A stretch of DNA of 64,000 nt from contig OZ024867.1 of the NCBI GenBank assembly GCA_964017155.1, positions 15,775,500-15,839,499 on the forward strand, in the 5' to 3' direction. The notes beneath the pieces are model-generated. The model did no database searches. It was not told the DNA's origin and saw only the letters and a list, made by a program, of their open reading frames with translations. A program made the translations under genes and the position numbers. Each line of letters starts with the position of its first letter. The stretch's first letter is position 1. This stretch comes from Oasisia sp. SBJ-2009. Taxonomy: Eukaryota; Annelida; Polychaeta; Sabellida; Siboglinidae. This document shows, piece after piece, positions 38,901 through 53,116 of this stretch.

Positions 38901-41900
38901 GGTGTGTAAGACTTGGTGTGTAAGACATGGTGTGTAAGACTTGTTGTGAAAGACTTGATGTGTAAGACTTGATGTGTAAGACTTGATGTGTAAGACTTGG
39001 TGTGTAAGACTTGATTTGAAAGACTTGGTGTGAAACACTTGATGTGTAAGACTTGATGTATAAGACTTGATGTGTAAGACTTGGTGTGTAAGACTTGGTG
39101 TGTAAGACTTGGTGTGTAAGACATGGTGTGTTATACTTGATGTGTAAGATTTGATGTGTAAGACAGGGTGTGAAAGACACGGTGTGTAAGACTTGGTGTG
39201 TAAGACATGGTGTGTAAGACTTGGTGTGTAAGACATGGTGTGTAAGACTTGGTGTTTAAGACATGGTGTGTAATACTTGAGGTGTAAGACTTGATGTGTA
39301 CGACATGGTGTGTAAGCCCTGGTGTGTAAGACATGGTGTGTAAGACTTGGTGTGTAAGACTTAGTGTGTAAGACATGGTGTTTAAGACATGGTGCGTAAG
39401 ACATGGTGTGTAAGACTTGGTGTGAAAGACTTGATGTGTAAGACTTGATGTGTACGACATTGTGTGTAAGCCCTGGTGTGTAAGACATGGTGTGTAAGAC
39501 CTGGTGTGTAAGACATGGTGTGTAAGACTTGGTGTGTAAGTCTTAGTGTGTAAGACATGGTGTTTAAGACATGGTGTGTAGGACATGGTGTGTAAGACTT
39601 GGTGTGTAAAACTTGGTGTGTAAGACATGGTGTGTAAGACCTGGTGTGTAAGACATGGTGTGTAAGACCTGGTGTGTAAGACATGGTGTGTAAGTCTTAG
39701 TGTGTAAGATATGGTGTTTAAGACATGGTGTGTAGGACATGGTGTGTAAGACTTGGTGTGTTAGACTTGGTGTGTAAGACATGGTGTGTAAGACCTGGTG
39801 TATAAGACATGGTGTGTAAGACCTGGTGTGTAAGACATGGTGTGTAAGACTTGGTGTGTAAGACTTAGTGTGTAAGACATGGTGTTTAAGACATGGTGTG
39901 TAAGACATGGTGTGTAAGACTTGGTGTGAAAGACTTGATGTGTAAGACTTGATGTGTAAGATTTGGTGTGTAAGACTTGGTGTGTATAACATGGTGTGTA
40001 AGACATGGTGTGTAAGACTTGGTGTGAAAGACTTGATGTGTAAGACTTGATGTGTAAGACTTGGTGTGTAAGACTTGGTGTATAAGACATGGTGTGTAAG
40101 ACTTGGTGTTTAAGACTTGGTGTGAAAGACTTGATGTGTAAGACTTGATGTGTAAGACTTGGTGTGTAAGACTTGATGTGTAAGACTTGGTGTGAAACAC
40201 TTGATGTGTAAGACTTGATGTGTAAGACTTGATGTGTAAGACTTGGTGAGTATGACTAGGTGTGTATGACTTGGTGTGTAAGACAGGGTGTGAAAGACAT
40301 GGTGTGTAAGACTTGGTGTGTAAGACATGGTGTGTAAGACATGGTGTGTAAGACATGGTGTGTAAGACTTGGTGTGTAAGACATGGTGTGTAAGACATGG
40401 TGTGTAAGACTTGGTGTGTAACACATGGTGTGTAAAACTTGGTGTGTAAGACTTGTTGTGTACGACATGGTGTGTAAGACTTGGTGTGTAAGACATGGTG
40501 TGTAAAACTTGGTGTGTAAGACATGGTGTGTAAGACCTGGTGTGTAAGACATGGTGTGTAAGACTTGATGTGTAAGACTTGATGTGTAAGACTTGATGTG
40601 TAAGACTTGGTGTGTAAGACTTGATTTGTAAGACTGGGTGTGAAACACTTGATGTGTAAGACTTGATGTATAAGACTTGATGTGTAAGACTTGGTGTGTA
40701 AGACTTGGTGTGTAAGACTTGGTGTTTAAGACATGGTGTGTAATACTTGAGGTGTAAGACTTGATGTGTACGACATGGTGTGTAAGCCCTGGTGTGTAAG
40801 ACATGGTGTGTAAGACTTGGTGTGTAAGACTTAGTGTGTAAGACATGGTGTTTAAGACATGGTGTGTAAGACATGGTGTGTAAGACTTGGTGTGAAAGAC
40901 TTGATGTGTAAGACTTGATGTGTACGACATTGTGTGTAAGCCCTGGTGTGTAAGACATGGTGTGTAAGACCTGGTGTGTAAGACATGGTGTGTAAGACTT
41001 GGTGTGTAAGACTTAGTGTGTAAGACATGGTGTTTAAGACATGGTGTGTAAGACATGGTGTGTAAGACTTGGTGTGAAAGACTTGATGTGTAAGACTTGA
41101 TGTGTAAGACTTGGTGTGTAAGACTTGGTGTGTAAGACATGGTGTGTAAGACTTGGTGTGTAAGACTTGGTGTGAAAGACTTGATGTGTAAGACTTGATG
41201 TGTAAGACTTGATGTGTAAGACTTGGTGTGTAAGACTTGATGTGTAAGACTTGGTGTGAAACTCTTGATATGTAAGACTTGATGTGTAAGACTTGGTGTG
41301 TAAGACATGGTGTGTAAGACTTGGTGTGTAAGACTCGGTGTGTAAGACATGGTGTGTAAGACTTGCTGTGTAAGTCTTAGTGTGTAAGACATTGTGTTTA
41401 AGACATGGTGTGTAGGACATGGTGTGTAAGACTTGGTGTGTAAAACTTGGTGTGTAAGACATGGTGTGTAAGACCTGGTGTGTAAGTCATGGTGTGTAAG
41501 ACCTGGTGTGTAAGACTTGGTGTGTAAGACTTGATGTGTAAGACCTGGTGTGTAAAACTTGGTGTGTAAGACTTAGTGTGTAAGACATGGTGTTTAAGAC
41601 ATGGTGTGTAAGACATGGTGTGTAAGACTTGGTGTGAAAGACTTGATGTGTAAGACTTGATGTGTAAGACTTGGTGTGTAAGACTTGGTGTGTAAGACAT
41701 GGTGTGTAAGACTTGGTGTGTAAGACTTGGTGTGAAAGACTTGATGTGTAAGACTTGATGTGTAAGACTTGATGTGTAAGACTTGGTGTGTAAGACTTGA
41801 TGTGTAAGACTTGGTGTGAAACACTTGATATGTAAGACTTGATGTGTAAGACTTGGTGTGTAAGACATGGTGTGTAAGACTTGGTGTGTAAGACTCGGTG

Positions 41901-44436
41901 TGTAAGACATGGTGTGTAAGACTTGGTGTGTAAGTCTTAGTGTGTAAGACATGGTGTTTAAGACATGGTGTGTAGGACATGGTGTGTAAGACTTGGTGTG
42001 TAAGACTTGGTGTGTAAGACTTAGTGTGTAAGACATGGTGTTTAAGACATGGTGTGTAAGACATGGTGTGTAAGACTTGGTGTGAAAGACTTGATGTGTA
42101 AGACTTGATGTGTAAGACTTGGTGTGTAAGACTTGGTGTGTAAGACATGGTGCGTAAGACTTGGTGTGTAAGACTTGGTGTGAAAGACTTGATGTGTAAG
42201 ACTTGATGTGTAAGATTTGATGTGTAGGACTTGGTGTGTAAGACTTGATGTGTAAGACTTGGTGTGAAACACTTGATATGTAAGACTTGATGTGTAAGAC
42301 TTGGTGTGTAAGACATGGTGTGTAAGACTTGGTGTGTAAGACTCGGTGTGTAAGACATGGTGTGTAAGACTTGGTGTGTAAGTCTTAGTGTGTAAGACAT
42401 GGTGTTTAAGACTTGATGTGTAAGACTTGGTGTGAAACACTTGATATGTAAGACTTGATGTGTAAGACTTGGTGTGTAAGACATGGTGTGTAAGACTTGG
42501 TGTGTAAGACTCGGTGTGTAAGACATGGTGTGTAAGACTTGGTGTGTAAGTCTTAGTGTGTAAGACATGGTGTTTAAGACATGGTGTGTAGGACATGGTG
42601 TGTAAGACTTGGTGTGTAAGACTTGGTGTGTAAGACTTAGTGTGTAAGACATGGTGTTTAAGACATGGTGTGTAAGACATGGTGTGTAAGACTTGATGTG
42701 TAAGACTTGGTGTGTAAGACTTGGTGTGTAAGACATGGTGTGTAAGACTTGGTGTGTAAGACTTGGTGTGAAAGACTTGATGTGTAAGACTTGATGTGTA
42801 AGATTTGATGTGTAGGACTTGGTGTGTAAGACTTGATGTGTAAGACTTGGTGTGAAACACTTGATATGTAAGACTTGATGTGTAAGACTTGGTGTGTAAG
42901 ACATGGTGTGTAAGACTTGGTGTGTAAGACTCGGTGTGTAAGACATGGTGTGTAAGACTTGGTGTGTAAGTCTTAGTGTGTAAGACATGGTGTTTAAGAC
43001 ATGGTGTGTAGGACATGGTGTGTAAGACTTGGTGTGTAAAACTTGGTGTGAAAGACTTGATGTGTAAGACTTGATGTGTAAGACTTGATGTGTAAGACTT
43101 GGTGTGTAAGACTTGATGTGTAAGACTTGGTGTGAAACTCTTGATATGTAAGACTTGATGTGTAAGACTTGGTGTGTAAGACATGGTGTGTAAGACTTGG
43201 TGTGTAAGACTCGGTGTGTAAGACATGGTGTGTAAGACTTGCTGTGTAAGTCTTAGTGTGTAAGACATTGTGTTTAAGACATGGTGTGTAGGACATGGTG
43301 TGTAAGACTTGGTGTGTAAAACTTGGTGTGTAAGACATGGTGTGTAAGACCTGGTGTGTAAGACATGGTGTGTAAGACCTGGTGTGTAAGACATGGTGTG
43401 TAAGACTTGATGTGTAAGACCTGGTGTGTAAGACTTGGTGTGTAAGACTTAGTGTGTAAGACATGGTGTTTAAGACATGGTGTGTAAGACATGGTGTGTA
43501 AGACTTGGTGTGAAAGACTTGATGTGTAAGACTTGATGTGTAAGACTTGGTGTGTAAGACTTGGTGTGTAAGACATGGTGTGTAAGACTTTGTGTGTAAG
43601 ACTTGGTGTGAAAGACTTGATGTGTAAGACTTGATGTGTAAGACTTGATGTGTAAGACTTGGTGTGTAAGACTTGATGTGTAAGACTTGGTGTGAAACAC
43701 TTGATATGTAAGACTTGATGTGTAAGACTTGGTGTGTAAGACATGGTGTGTAAGACTTGGTGTGTAAGACTCGGTGTGTAAGACGTGGTGTGTAAGACTT
43801 GGTGTGTAAGTCTTAGTGTGTAAGACATGGTGTTTAAGACATGGTGTGTAGGACATGGTGTGTAAGACTTGGTGTGTAAGACTTGGTGTGTAAGACTTAG
43901 TGTGTAAGACATGGAGTTTAAGACATGGTGTGTAAGACATGGTGTGTAAGACTTGGTGTGAAAGACTTGATGTGTAAGACTTGATGTGTAAGACTTGGTG
44001 TGTAAGACTTGGTGTGTAAGACATGGTGTGTAAGACTTGGTGTGTAAGACTTGGTGTGAAAGACTTGATGTGTAAGACTTGATGTGTAAGATTTGATGTG
44101 TAGGACTTGGTGTGTAAGACTTGATGTGTAAGACTTGGTGTGAAACACTTGATATGTAAGACTTGATGTGTAAGACTTGGTGTGTAAGACATGGTGTGTA
44201 AGACTTGGTGTGTAAGACTCGGTGTGTAAGACATGGTGTGTAAGACTTGGTGTGTAAGTCTTAGTGTGTAAGACATGGTGTTTAAGACATGGTGTGTACG
44301 ACATGGTGTGTAAGACTTGGTGTGTAAAACTTGGTGTGTAAGACATGGTGTGTAAGACCTGGTGTGTAAGACATGGTGTGTAAGACCTGGTGTGTAAGAC
44401 ATGGTGTGTAAGACTTGATGTGTAAGACCTGGTGTG
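35939..44436. repeat. Superrepeat H, copy 2 (8,498 bp, 607 units)
   Basis: This block and the next are tandem copies. It begins with TAAGACTTGG, TAAGACATGG, TAGGACATGG, TAGGACATGG, as do H1 at 2843 and H3 at 44437. The offset to H3 is 8,498 bp at the start, 8,512 between about 37.5 and 39.4 kb, 8,470 between about 39.6 and 42 kb, and 8,498 again from about 43 kb. These are steps of one, three and two whole units. The choice of unit start is arbitrary because the match also extends leftwards to about 34.3 kb. A rare position-7 G (TAAGACGTGG) lies near 43779. Confidence 0.85.
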
Positions 44437-47400
44437 TAAGACTTGGTGTGTAAGACATGGTGTGTAGGACATGGTGTGTAGGACATGGTGTGTAAGACTT
44501 GGTGTGTAAAACTTGATGTGTAAGACATGGTGTGTAAGACCTGGTGTGTAAGACATGGTGTGTAAGACCTGGTGTGTAAGACATGGTGTGTAAGACTTGA
44601 TGTGTAAGACCTAGTGTGTAAGACTTGGTGTGTAAGACATGGTGTGTAATACTTGATGTGTAAGACTTGATGTGTACGACATTGTGTGTAAGCCCTGGTG
44701 TGTAAGACATGGTGTGTAAGACCTGGTGTGTAAGACATGGTGTGTAAGACTTGGTGTGTAAGACTTAGTGTGTAAGACATGGTGTTTAAGACATGGTGTG
44801 TAAGACATGGTGTGTAAGACTTGGTGTGAAAGACTTGGTGTGTAAGACATGGTGTGTAAGACTTGGTGTGTAAGACTTGGTGTGAAAGACTTGATGTGTA
44901 AGACTTGATGTGTAAGACTTGATGTGTAAGACTTGGTGTGTAAGACTTGATGTGTAAGACTTGGTGTGAAACACTTGATATGTAAGACTTGATGTGTAAG
45001 ACTTGGTGTGTAAGACATGGTGTGTAAGACTTGGTGTGTAAGACTCGGTGTGTAAGACATGGTGTGTAAGACTTGCTGTGTAAGTCTTAGTGTGTAAGAC
45101 ATGGTGTTTAAGACATGGTGTGTAGGACATGGTGTGTAAGACTTGGTGTGTAAAACTTGGTGTGTAAGACATGGTGTGTAAGACCTGGTGTGTAAGACAT
45201 GGTGTGTAAGACCTGGTGTGAAAGACATGGTGTGTAAGACTTGATGTGTAAGACCTGGTGTGTAAGACTTGGTGTGTAAGACTTAGTGTGTAAGACATGG
45301 TGTTTAAGACATGGTGTGTAAGACATGGTGTGTAAGACTTGGTGTGAAAGACTTGATGTGTAAGACTTGATGTGTAAGACTTGGTGTGTAAGACTTGGTG
45401 TGTAAGACATGGTGTGTAAGACTTTGTGTGTATGACTTGGTGTGAAACACTTGATGTGTAAGACTTGATGTGTAAGACTTGATGTGTAAGACTTGGTGTG
45501 AAACACTTGATATGTAAGACTTGATGTGTAAGACTTGGTGTGTAAGACATGGTGTGTAAGACTTGGTGTGTAAGTCTTAGTGTGTAAGACATGGTGTTTA
45601 AGACATGGTGTGTAGGACATGGTGTGTAAGACTTGGTGTGTAAGACTTGGTGTGTAAGACTTAGTGTGTAAGACATGGTGTTTAAGACATGGTGTGTAAG
45701 ACATGGTGTGTAAGAATTGGTGTGAAAGACTTGATGTGTAAGACTTGATGTGTAAGACTTGGTGTGTAAGTCTTGGTGTGTAAGACATGGTGTGTAAGAA
45801 TTGGTGTGTAAGACTTGGTGTGAAAGACTTGATGTGTAAGACTTGATGTGTAAGATTTGATGTGTAGGACTTGGTGTGTAAGACTTGATATGTAAGACTT
45901 GATGTGTAAGACTAGGTGTGTAAGACATGGTGTGTAAGACTTGGTGTGTAAGACTCGGTGTGTAAGACATGGTGTGTAAGACTTGGTGTGTAAGTCTTAG
46001 TGTGTAAGACATTGTGTTTAAGACATGGTGTGTAGGACATGGTGTGTAAGACTTGGTGTGTAAAACTTGGTGTGTAAGACATGGTGTGTAAGACCTGGTG
46101 TGTAAGACATGGTGTGTAAGACCTGGTGTGTAAGACATGGTGTGTAAGACTTGATGTGTAAGACCTGGTGTGTAAGACTTGGTGTGTAAGACATGTTGTG
46201 TAATACTTGATGTGTCAGACTTGATGTGTACGACATGGTGTGTAAGCCCTGGTGTATAATACATGGTGTGTAAGACCTGGTGTGTAAGACATGGTGTGTA
46301 AGACTTGGTGTGTAAAACTTGATGTGTAAGACTTGATGTGTAAGATTTGGTGTGTAAGACTTGGTGTGTATAACATGGTGTGTAAGACATGGTGTGTAAG
46401 ACTTGGTGTGAAAGACTTGATGTGTAAGACTTGATGTGTAAGACTTGGTGTGTAAGACTTGGTGTATAAGATATGGTGTGTAAGACATGGTGTTTAAGAC
46501 TTGGTGTGAAAGACTTGATGTGTAAGACTTGATGTGTAAGACTTGGTGTGTAAGACTTGATGTGTAAGACTTGGTGTGAAACACTTGATGTGTAAGACTT
46601 GATGTGTAAGACTTGATGTGTAAGACTTGGTGAGTATGACTTGGTGTGTATGACTTGGTGTGTAAGACAGGGTGTGAAAGATATGGTGTGTAAGACTTGG
46701 TGTGTAAGACATGGTGTGTAAGACATGGTGTGTAAGACATGGTGTGTAAGACTTGGTGTGTAAGACATGGTGTGTAAGACATGGTGTGTAAGACTTGGTG
46801 TGTAACACATGGTATGTAAAACTTGGTGTGTAAGACATGGTGTGTAGGACATGGTGTGTAGGACATGGTGTGTAAGACTTGGTGTGTAAAACTTGGTGTG
46901 TAAGACATGGTGTGTAAGACCTGGTGTGTAATACATGGTGTGTAAGACTTGATGTGTAAGACTTGATGTGTAAGACTTGATGTGTATGACTTGGTGTGTA
47001 AGACTTGGTGTGTAAGACATGGTGTGTTATACTTGATGTGTAAGATTTGATGTGTAAGACATGGTGTGTAAGACATGGTGTGTAAGACTTGGTGTGTAAG
47101 ACATGGTGTGTAAGACTTGATGTGTAAGACATTGTGTGTAAGACTTGGTGTGTAAGACATGGTGTGTAAGACTTGGTGTGTAAGACTCGGTGTGTAAGAC
47201 ATGGTGTGTAAGACATGGTGTGCAAGACATGGTGTGTAAGACCTGGTGTGTAAGACATGGTGTGTAAGACCTGGTGTGTAAGACTTGGTGTGTAAGACTT
47301 GATGTGTAAGACTTGATGTGTAAGACTTGGTGTGTAAGACCAGGTGTGTAAGACTTGGTGTGTAAGACTTGTTGTGTACGACATGGTGTGTAAGACTTGG

Positions 47401-50400
47401 TGTGTAAGACATGGTGTGTAAGACTTGGTGTGTAAGACATGGTGTGTAAGACTTGTTGTGAAAGACTTGATGTGTAAGACTTGATGTGTAAGACTTGATG
47501 TGTAAGACTTGGTGTGTAAGACTTGATTTGTAAGACTTGGTGTGAAACACTTGATGTGTAAGACTTGATGTATAAGACTTGATGTGTAAGACTTGGTGTG
47601 TAAGACTTGGTGTGTAAGACTTGGTGTGTAAGACATGGTGTGTTATACTTGATGTGTAAGATTTGATGTGTAAGACAGGGTGTGAAAGACACGGTGTGTA
47701 AGACTTGGTGTGTAAGACATGGTGTGTAAGACTTGGTGTGTAAGACATGGTGTGTAAGACTTGGTGTTTAAGACATGGTGTGTAATACTTGAGGTGTAAG
47801 ACTTGATGTGTACGACATGGTGTGTAAGCCCTGGTGTGTAAGACATGGTGTGTAAGACTTGGTGTGTAAGACTTAGTGTGTAAGACATGGTGTTTAAGAC
47901 ATGGTGCGTAAGACATGGTGTGTAAGACTTGGTGTGAAAGACTTGATGTGTAAGACTTGATGTGTACGACATTGTGTGTAAGCCCTGGTGTGTAAGACAT
48001 GGTGTGTAAGACCTGGTGTGTAAGACATGGTGTTTAAGACATGGTGTGTAGGACATGGTGTGTAAGATTTGGTGTGTAAAACTTGGTGTGTAAGACATGG
48101 TGTGTAAGACCTGGTGTGTAAGACATGGTGTGTAAGACCTGGTGTGTAAGACATGGTGTGTAAGTCTTAGTGTGTAAGATATGGTGTTTAAGACATGGTG
48201 TGTAGGACATGGTGTGTAAGACTTGGTGTGTCAGACTTGGTGTGTAAGACATGGTGTGTAAGACCTGGTGTATAAGACATGGTGTGTAAGACCTGGTGTG
48301 TAAGACATGGTGTGTAAGACTTGGTGTGTAAGACTTAGTGTGTAAGACATGGTGTTTAAGACATGGTGTGTAAGACATGGTGTGTAAGACTTGGTGTGAA
48401 AGACTTGATGTGTAAGACTTGATGTGTAAGATTTGGTGTGTAAGACTTGGTGTGTATAACATGGTGTGTAAGACATGGTGTGTAAGACTTGGTGTGAAAG
48501 ACTTGATGTGTAAGACTTGATGTGTAAGACTTGGTGTGTAAGACTTGGTGTATAAGACATGGTGTGTAAGACTTGGTGTTTAAGACTTGGTGTGAAAGAC
48601 TTGATGTGTAAGACTTGATGTGTAAGACTTGGTGTGTAAGACTTGATGTGTAAGACTTGGTGTGAAACACTTGATGTGTAAGACTTGATGTGTAAGACTT
48701 GATGTGTAAGACTTGGTGAGTATGACTAGGTGTGTATGACTTGGTGTGTAAGACAGGGTGTGAAAGACATGGTGTGTAAGACTTGGTGTGTAAGACATGG
48801 TGTGTAAGACATGGTGTGTAAGACATGGTGTGTAAGACTTGGTGTGTAAGACATGGTGTGTAAGACATGGTGTGTAAGACTTGGTGTGTAACACATGGTG
48901 TGTAAAACTTGGTGTGTAAGACTTGTTGTGTACGACATGGTGTGTAAGACTTGGTGTGTAAGACATGGTGTGTAAAACTTGGTGTGTAAGACATGGTGTG
49001 TAAGACCTGGTGTGTAAGACATGGTGTGTAAGACTTGATGTGTAAGACTTGATGTGTAAGACTTGATGTGTAAGACTTGGTGTGTAAGACTTGATTTGTA
49101 AGACTGGGTGTGAAACACTTGATGTGTAAGACTTGATGTATAAGACTTGATGTGTAAGACTTGGTGTGTAAGACTTGGTGTGTAAGACTTGGTGTTTAAG
49201 ACATGGTGTGTAATACTTGAGGTGTAAGACTTGATGTGTACGACATGGTGTGTAAGCCCTGGTGTGTAAGACATGGTGTGTAAGACTTGGTGTGTAAGAC
49301 TTAGTGTGTAAGACATGGTGTTTAAGACATGGTGTGTAAGACATGGTGTGTAAGACTTGGTGTGAAAGACTTGATGTGTAAGACTTGATGTGTACGACAT
49401 TGTGTGTAAGCCCTGGTGTGTAAGACATGGTGTGTAAGACCTGGTGTGTAAGACATGGTGTGTAAGACTTGGTGTGTAAGACTTAGTGTGTAAGACATGG
49501 TGTTTAAGACATGGTGTGTAAGACATGGTGTGTAAGACTTGGTGTGAAAGACTTGATGTGTAAGACTTGATGTGTAAGACTTGGTGTGTAAGACTTGGTG
49601 TGTAAGACATGGTGTGTAAGACTTGGTGTGTAAGACTTGGTGTGAAAGACTTGATGTGTAAGACTTGATGTGTAAGACTTGATGTGTAAGACTTGGTGTG
49701 TAAGACTTGATGTGTAAGACTTGGTGTGAAACTCTTGATATGTAAGACTTGATGTGTAAGACTTGGTGTGTAAGACATGGTGTGTAAGACTTGGTGTGTA
49801 AGACTCGGTGTGTAAGACATGGTGTGTAAGACTTGCTGTGTAAGTCTTAGTGTGTAAGACATTGTGTTTAAGACATGGTGTGTAGGACATGGTGTGTAAG
49901 ACTTGGTGTGTAAAACTTGGTGTGTAACACATGGTGTGTAAGACCTGGTGTGTAAGACATGGTGTGTAAGACCTGGTGTGTAAGACATGGTGTGTAAGAC
50001 TTGATGTGTAAGACCTGGTGTGTAAGACTTGGTGTGTAAGACTTAGTGTGTAAGACATGGTGTTTAAGACATGGTGTGTAAGACATGGTGTGTAAGACTT
50101 GGTGTGAAAGACTTGATGTGTAAGACTTGATGTGTAAGACTTGGTGTGTAAGACTTGGTGTGTAAGACATGGTGTGTAAGACTTGGTGTGTAAGACTTGG
50201 TGTGAAAGACTTGATGTGTAAGACTTGATGTGTAAGACTTGATGTGTAAGACTTGGTGTGTAAGACTTGATGTGTAAGACTTGGTGTGAAACACTTGATA
50301 TGTAAGACTTGATGTGTAAGACTTGGTGTGTAAGACATGGTGTGTAAGACTTGGTGTGTAAGACTCGGTGTGTAAGACATGGTGTGTAAGACTTGGTGTG

Positions 50401-52934
50401 TAAGTCTTAGTGTGTAAGACATGGTGTTTAAGACATGGTGTGTAGGACATGGTGTGTAAGACTTGGTGTGTAAGACTTGGTGTGTAAGACTTAGTGTGTA
50501 AGACATGGTGTTTAAGACATGGTGTGTAAGACATGGTGTGTAAGACTTGGTGTGAAAGACTTGATGTGTAAGACTTGATGTGTAAGACTTGGTGTGTAAG
50601 ACTTGGTGTGTAAGACATGGTGTGTAAGACTTGGTGTGTAAGACTTGGTGTGAAAGACTTGATGTGTAAGACTTGATGTGTAAGATTTGATGTGTAGGAC
50701 TTGGTGTGTAAGACTTGATGTGTAAGACTTGGTGTGAAACACTTGATATGTAAGACTTGATGTGTAAGACTTGGTGTGTAAGACATGGTGTGTAAGACTT
50801 GGTGTGTAAGACTCGGTGTGTAAGACATGGTGTGTAAGACTTGGTGTGTAAGTCTTAGTGTGTAAGACATGGTGTTTAAGACTTGATGTGTAAGACTTGG
50901 TGTGAAACACTTGATATGTAAGACTTGATGTGTAAGACTTGGTGTGTAAGACATGGTGTGTAAGACTTGGTGTGTAAGACTCGGTGTGTAAGACATGGTG
51001 TGTAAGACTTGGTGTGTAAGTCTTAGTGTGTAAGACATGGTGTTTAAGACATGGTGTGTAGGACATGGTGTGTAAGACTTGGTGTGTAAGACTTGGTGTG
51101 TAAGACTTAGTGTGTAAGACATGGTGTTTAAGACATGGTGTGTAAGACATGGTGTGTAAGACTTGGTGTGAAAGACTTGATGTGTAAGACTTGATGTGTA
51201 AGACTTGGTGTGTAAGACTTGGTGTGTAAGACATGGTGTGTAAGACTTGGTGTGTAAGACTTGGTGTGAAAGACTTGATGTGTAAGACTTGATGTGTAAG
51301 ATTTGATGTGTAGGACTTGGTGTGTAAGACTTGATGTGTAAGACTTGGTGTGAAACACTTGATATGTAAGACTTGATGTGTAAGACTTGGTGTGTAAGAC
51401 ATGGTGTGTAAGACTTGGTGTGTAAGACTCGGTGTGTAAGACATGGTGTGTAAGACTTGGTGTGTAAGTCTTAGTGTGTAAGACATGGTGTTTAAGACAT
51501 GGTGTGTAGGACATGGTGTGTAAGACTTGGTGTGTAAAACTTGGTGTGAAAGACTTGATGTGTAAGACTTGATGTGTAAGACTTGATGTGTAAGACTTGG
51601 TGTGTAAGACTTGATGTGTAAGACTTGGTGTGAAACTCTTGATATGTAAGACTTGATGTGTAAGACTTGGTGTGTAAGACATGGTGTGTAAGACTTGGTG
51701 TGTAAGACTCGGTGTGTAAGACATGGTGTGTAAGACTTGCTGTGTAAGTCTTAGTGTGTAAGACATTGTGTTTAAGACATGGTGTGTAGGACATGGTGTG
51801 TAAGACTTGGTGTGTAAAACTTGGTGTGTAAGACATGGTGTGTAAGACCTGGTGTGTAAGACATGGTGTGTAAGACCTGGTGTGTAAGACATGGTGTGTA
51901 AGACTTGATGTGTAAGACCTGGTGTGTAAGACTTGGTGTGTAAGACTTAGTGTGTAAGACATGGTGTTTAAGACATGGTGTGTAAGACATGGTGTGTAAG
52001 ACTTGGTGTGAAAGACTTGATGTGTAAGACTTGATGTGTAAGACTTGGTGTGTAAGACTTGGTGTGTAAGACATGGTGTGTAAGACTTTGTGTGTAAGAC
52101 TTGGTGTGAAAGACTTGATGTGTAAGACTTGATGTGTAAGACTTGATGTGTAAGACTTGGTGTGTAAGACTTGATGTGTAAGACTTGGTGTGAAACACTT
52201 GATATGTAAGACTTGATGTGTAAGACTTGGTGTGTAAGACATGGTGTGTAAGACTTGGTGTGTAAGACTCGGTGTGTAAGACATGGTGTGTAAGACTTGG
52301 TGTGTAAGTCTTAGTGTGTAAGACATGGTGTTTAAGACATGGTGTGTAGGACATGGTGTGTAAGACTTGGTGTGTAAGACTTGGTGTGTAAAACTTAGTG
52401 TGTAAGACATGGTGTTTAAGACATGGTGTGTAAGACATGGTGTGTAAGACTTGGTGTGAAAGACTTGATGTGTAAGACTTGATGTGTAAGATTTGGTGTG
52501 TAAGACTTGGTGTGTAAGACATGGTGTGTAAGACTTGGTGTGTAAGACTTGGTGTGAAAGACTTGATGTGTAAGACTTGATGTGTAAGATTTGATGTGTA
52601 GGACTTGGTGTGTAAGACTTGATGTGTAAGACTTGGTGTGAAACACTTGATATGTAAGACTTGATGTGTAAGACTTGGTGTGTAAGACATGGTGTGTAAG
52701 ACTTGGTGTGTAAGACTCGGCGTGTAAGACATGGTGTGTAAGACTTGGTGTGTAAGTCTTAGTGTGTAAGACATGGTGTTTAAGACATGGTGTGTAGGAC
52801 ATGGTGTGTAAGACTTGGTGTGTAAAACTTGGTGTGTAAGACATGGTGTGTAAGACCTGGTGTGTAAGACATGGTGTGTAAGACCTGGTGTGTAAGACAT
52901 GGTGTGTAAGACTTGATGTGTAAGACCTGGTGTG
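44437..52934. repeat. Superrepeat H, copy 3 (8,498 bp)
   Basis: Direct tandem neighbour of H2. Agreement with H2 runs two units past the nominal end and then breaks at 52963, where TAATACTTGATG replaces TAGGACATGG. Compared with H2 it has lost three units near 48.0 kb. Its last 1.8 kb is the first copy of the 1,988-bp series, so the superrepeat end served as the seed for a local amplification, as happened after H1. Confidence 0.85.
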
Positions 52935-53116
52935 TAAGACTTGGTGTGTAAGACATGGTGTGTAATACTTGATGTGTCAGACTTGATGTGTACGACATGG
53001 TGTGTAAGCCCTGGTGTATAAGACATGGTGTGTAAGACCTGGTGTGTAAGACATGGTGTGTAAGACTTGGTGTGTAAGACTTAGTGTGTAAGACATGGTG
53101 TTTAAGACATGGTGTG
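51129..53116. repeat. 1,988-bp higher-order repeat, copy 1
   Basis: First of four tandem blocks of 142 units. The left limit is the unit at 51115, which ends TGTT and is unmatched. The block lies mainly in the tail of H3 and ends with a TAATAC / TCAGAC / TACGAC / TAAGCCC cassette near 52963-53019. Confidence 0.88.
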
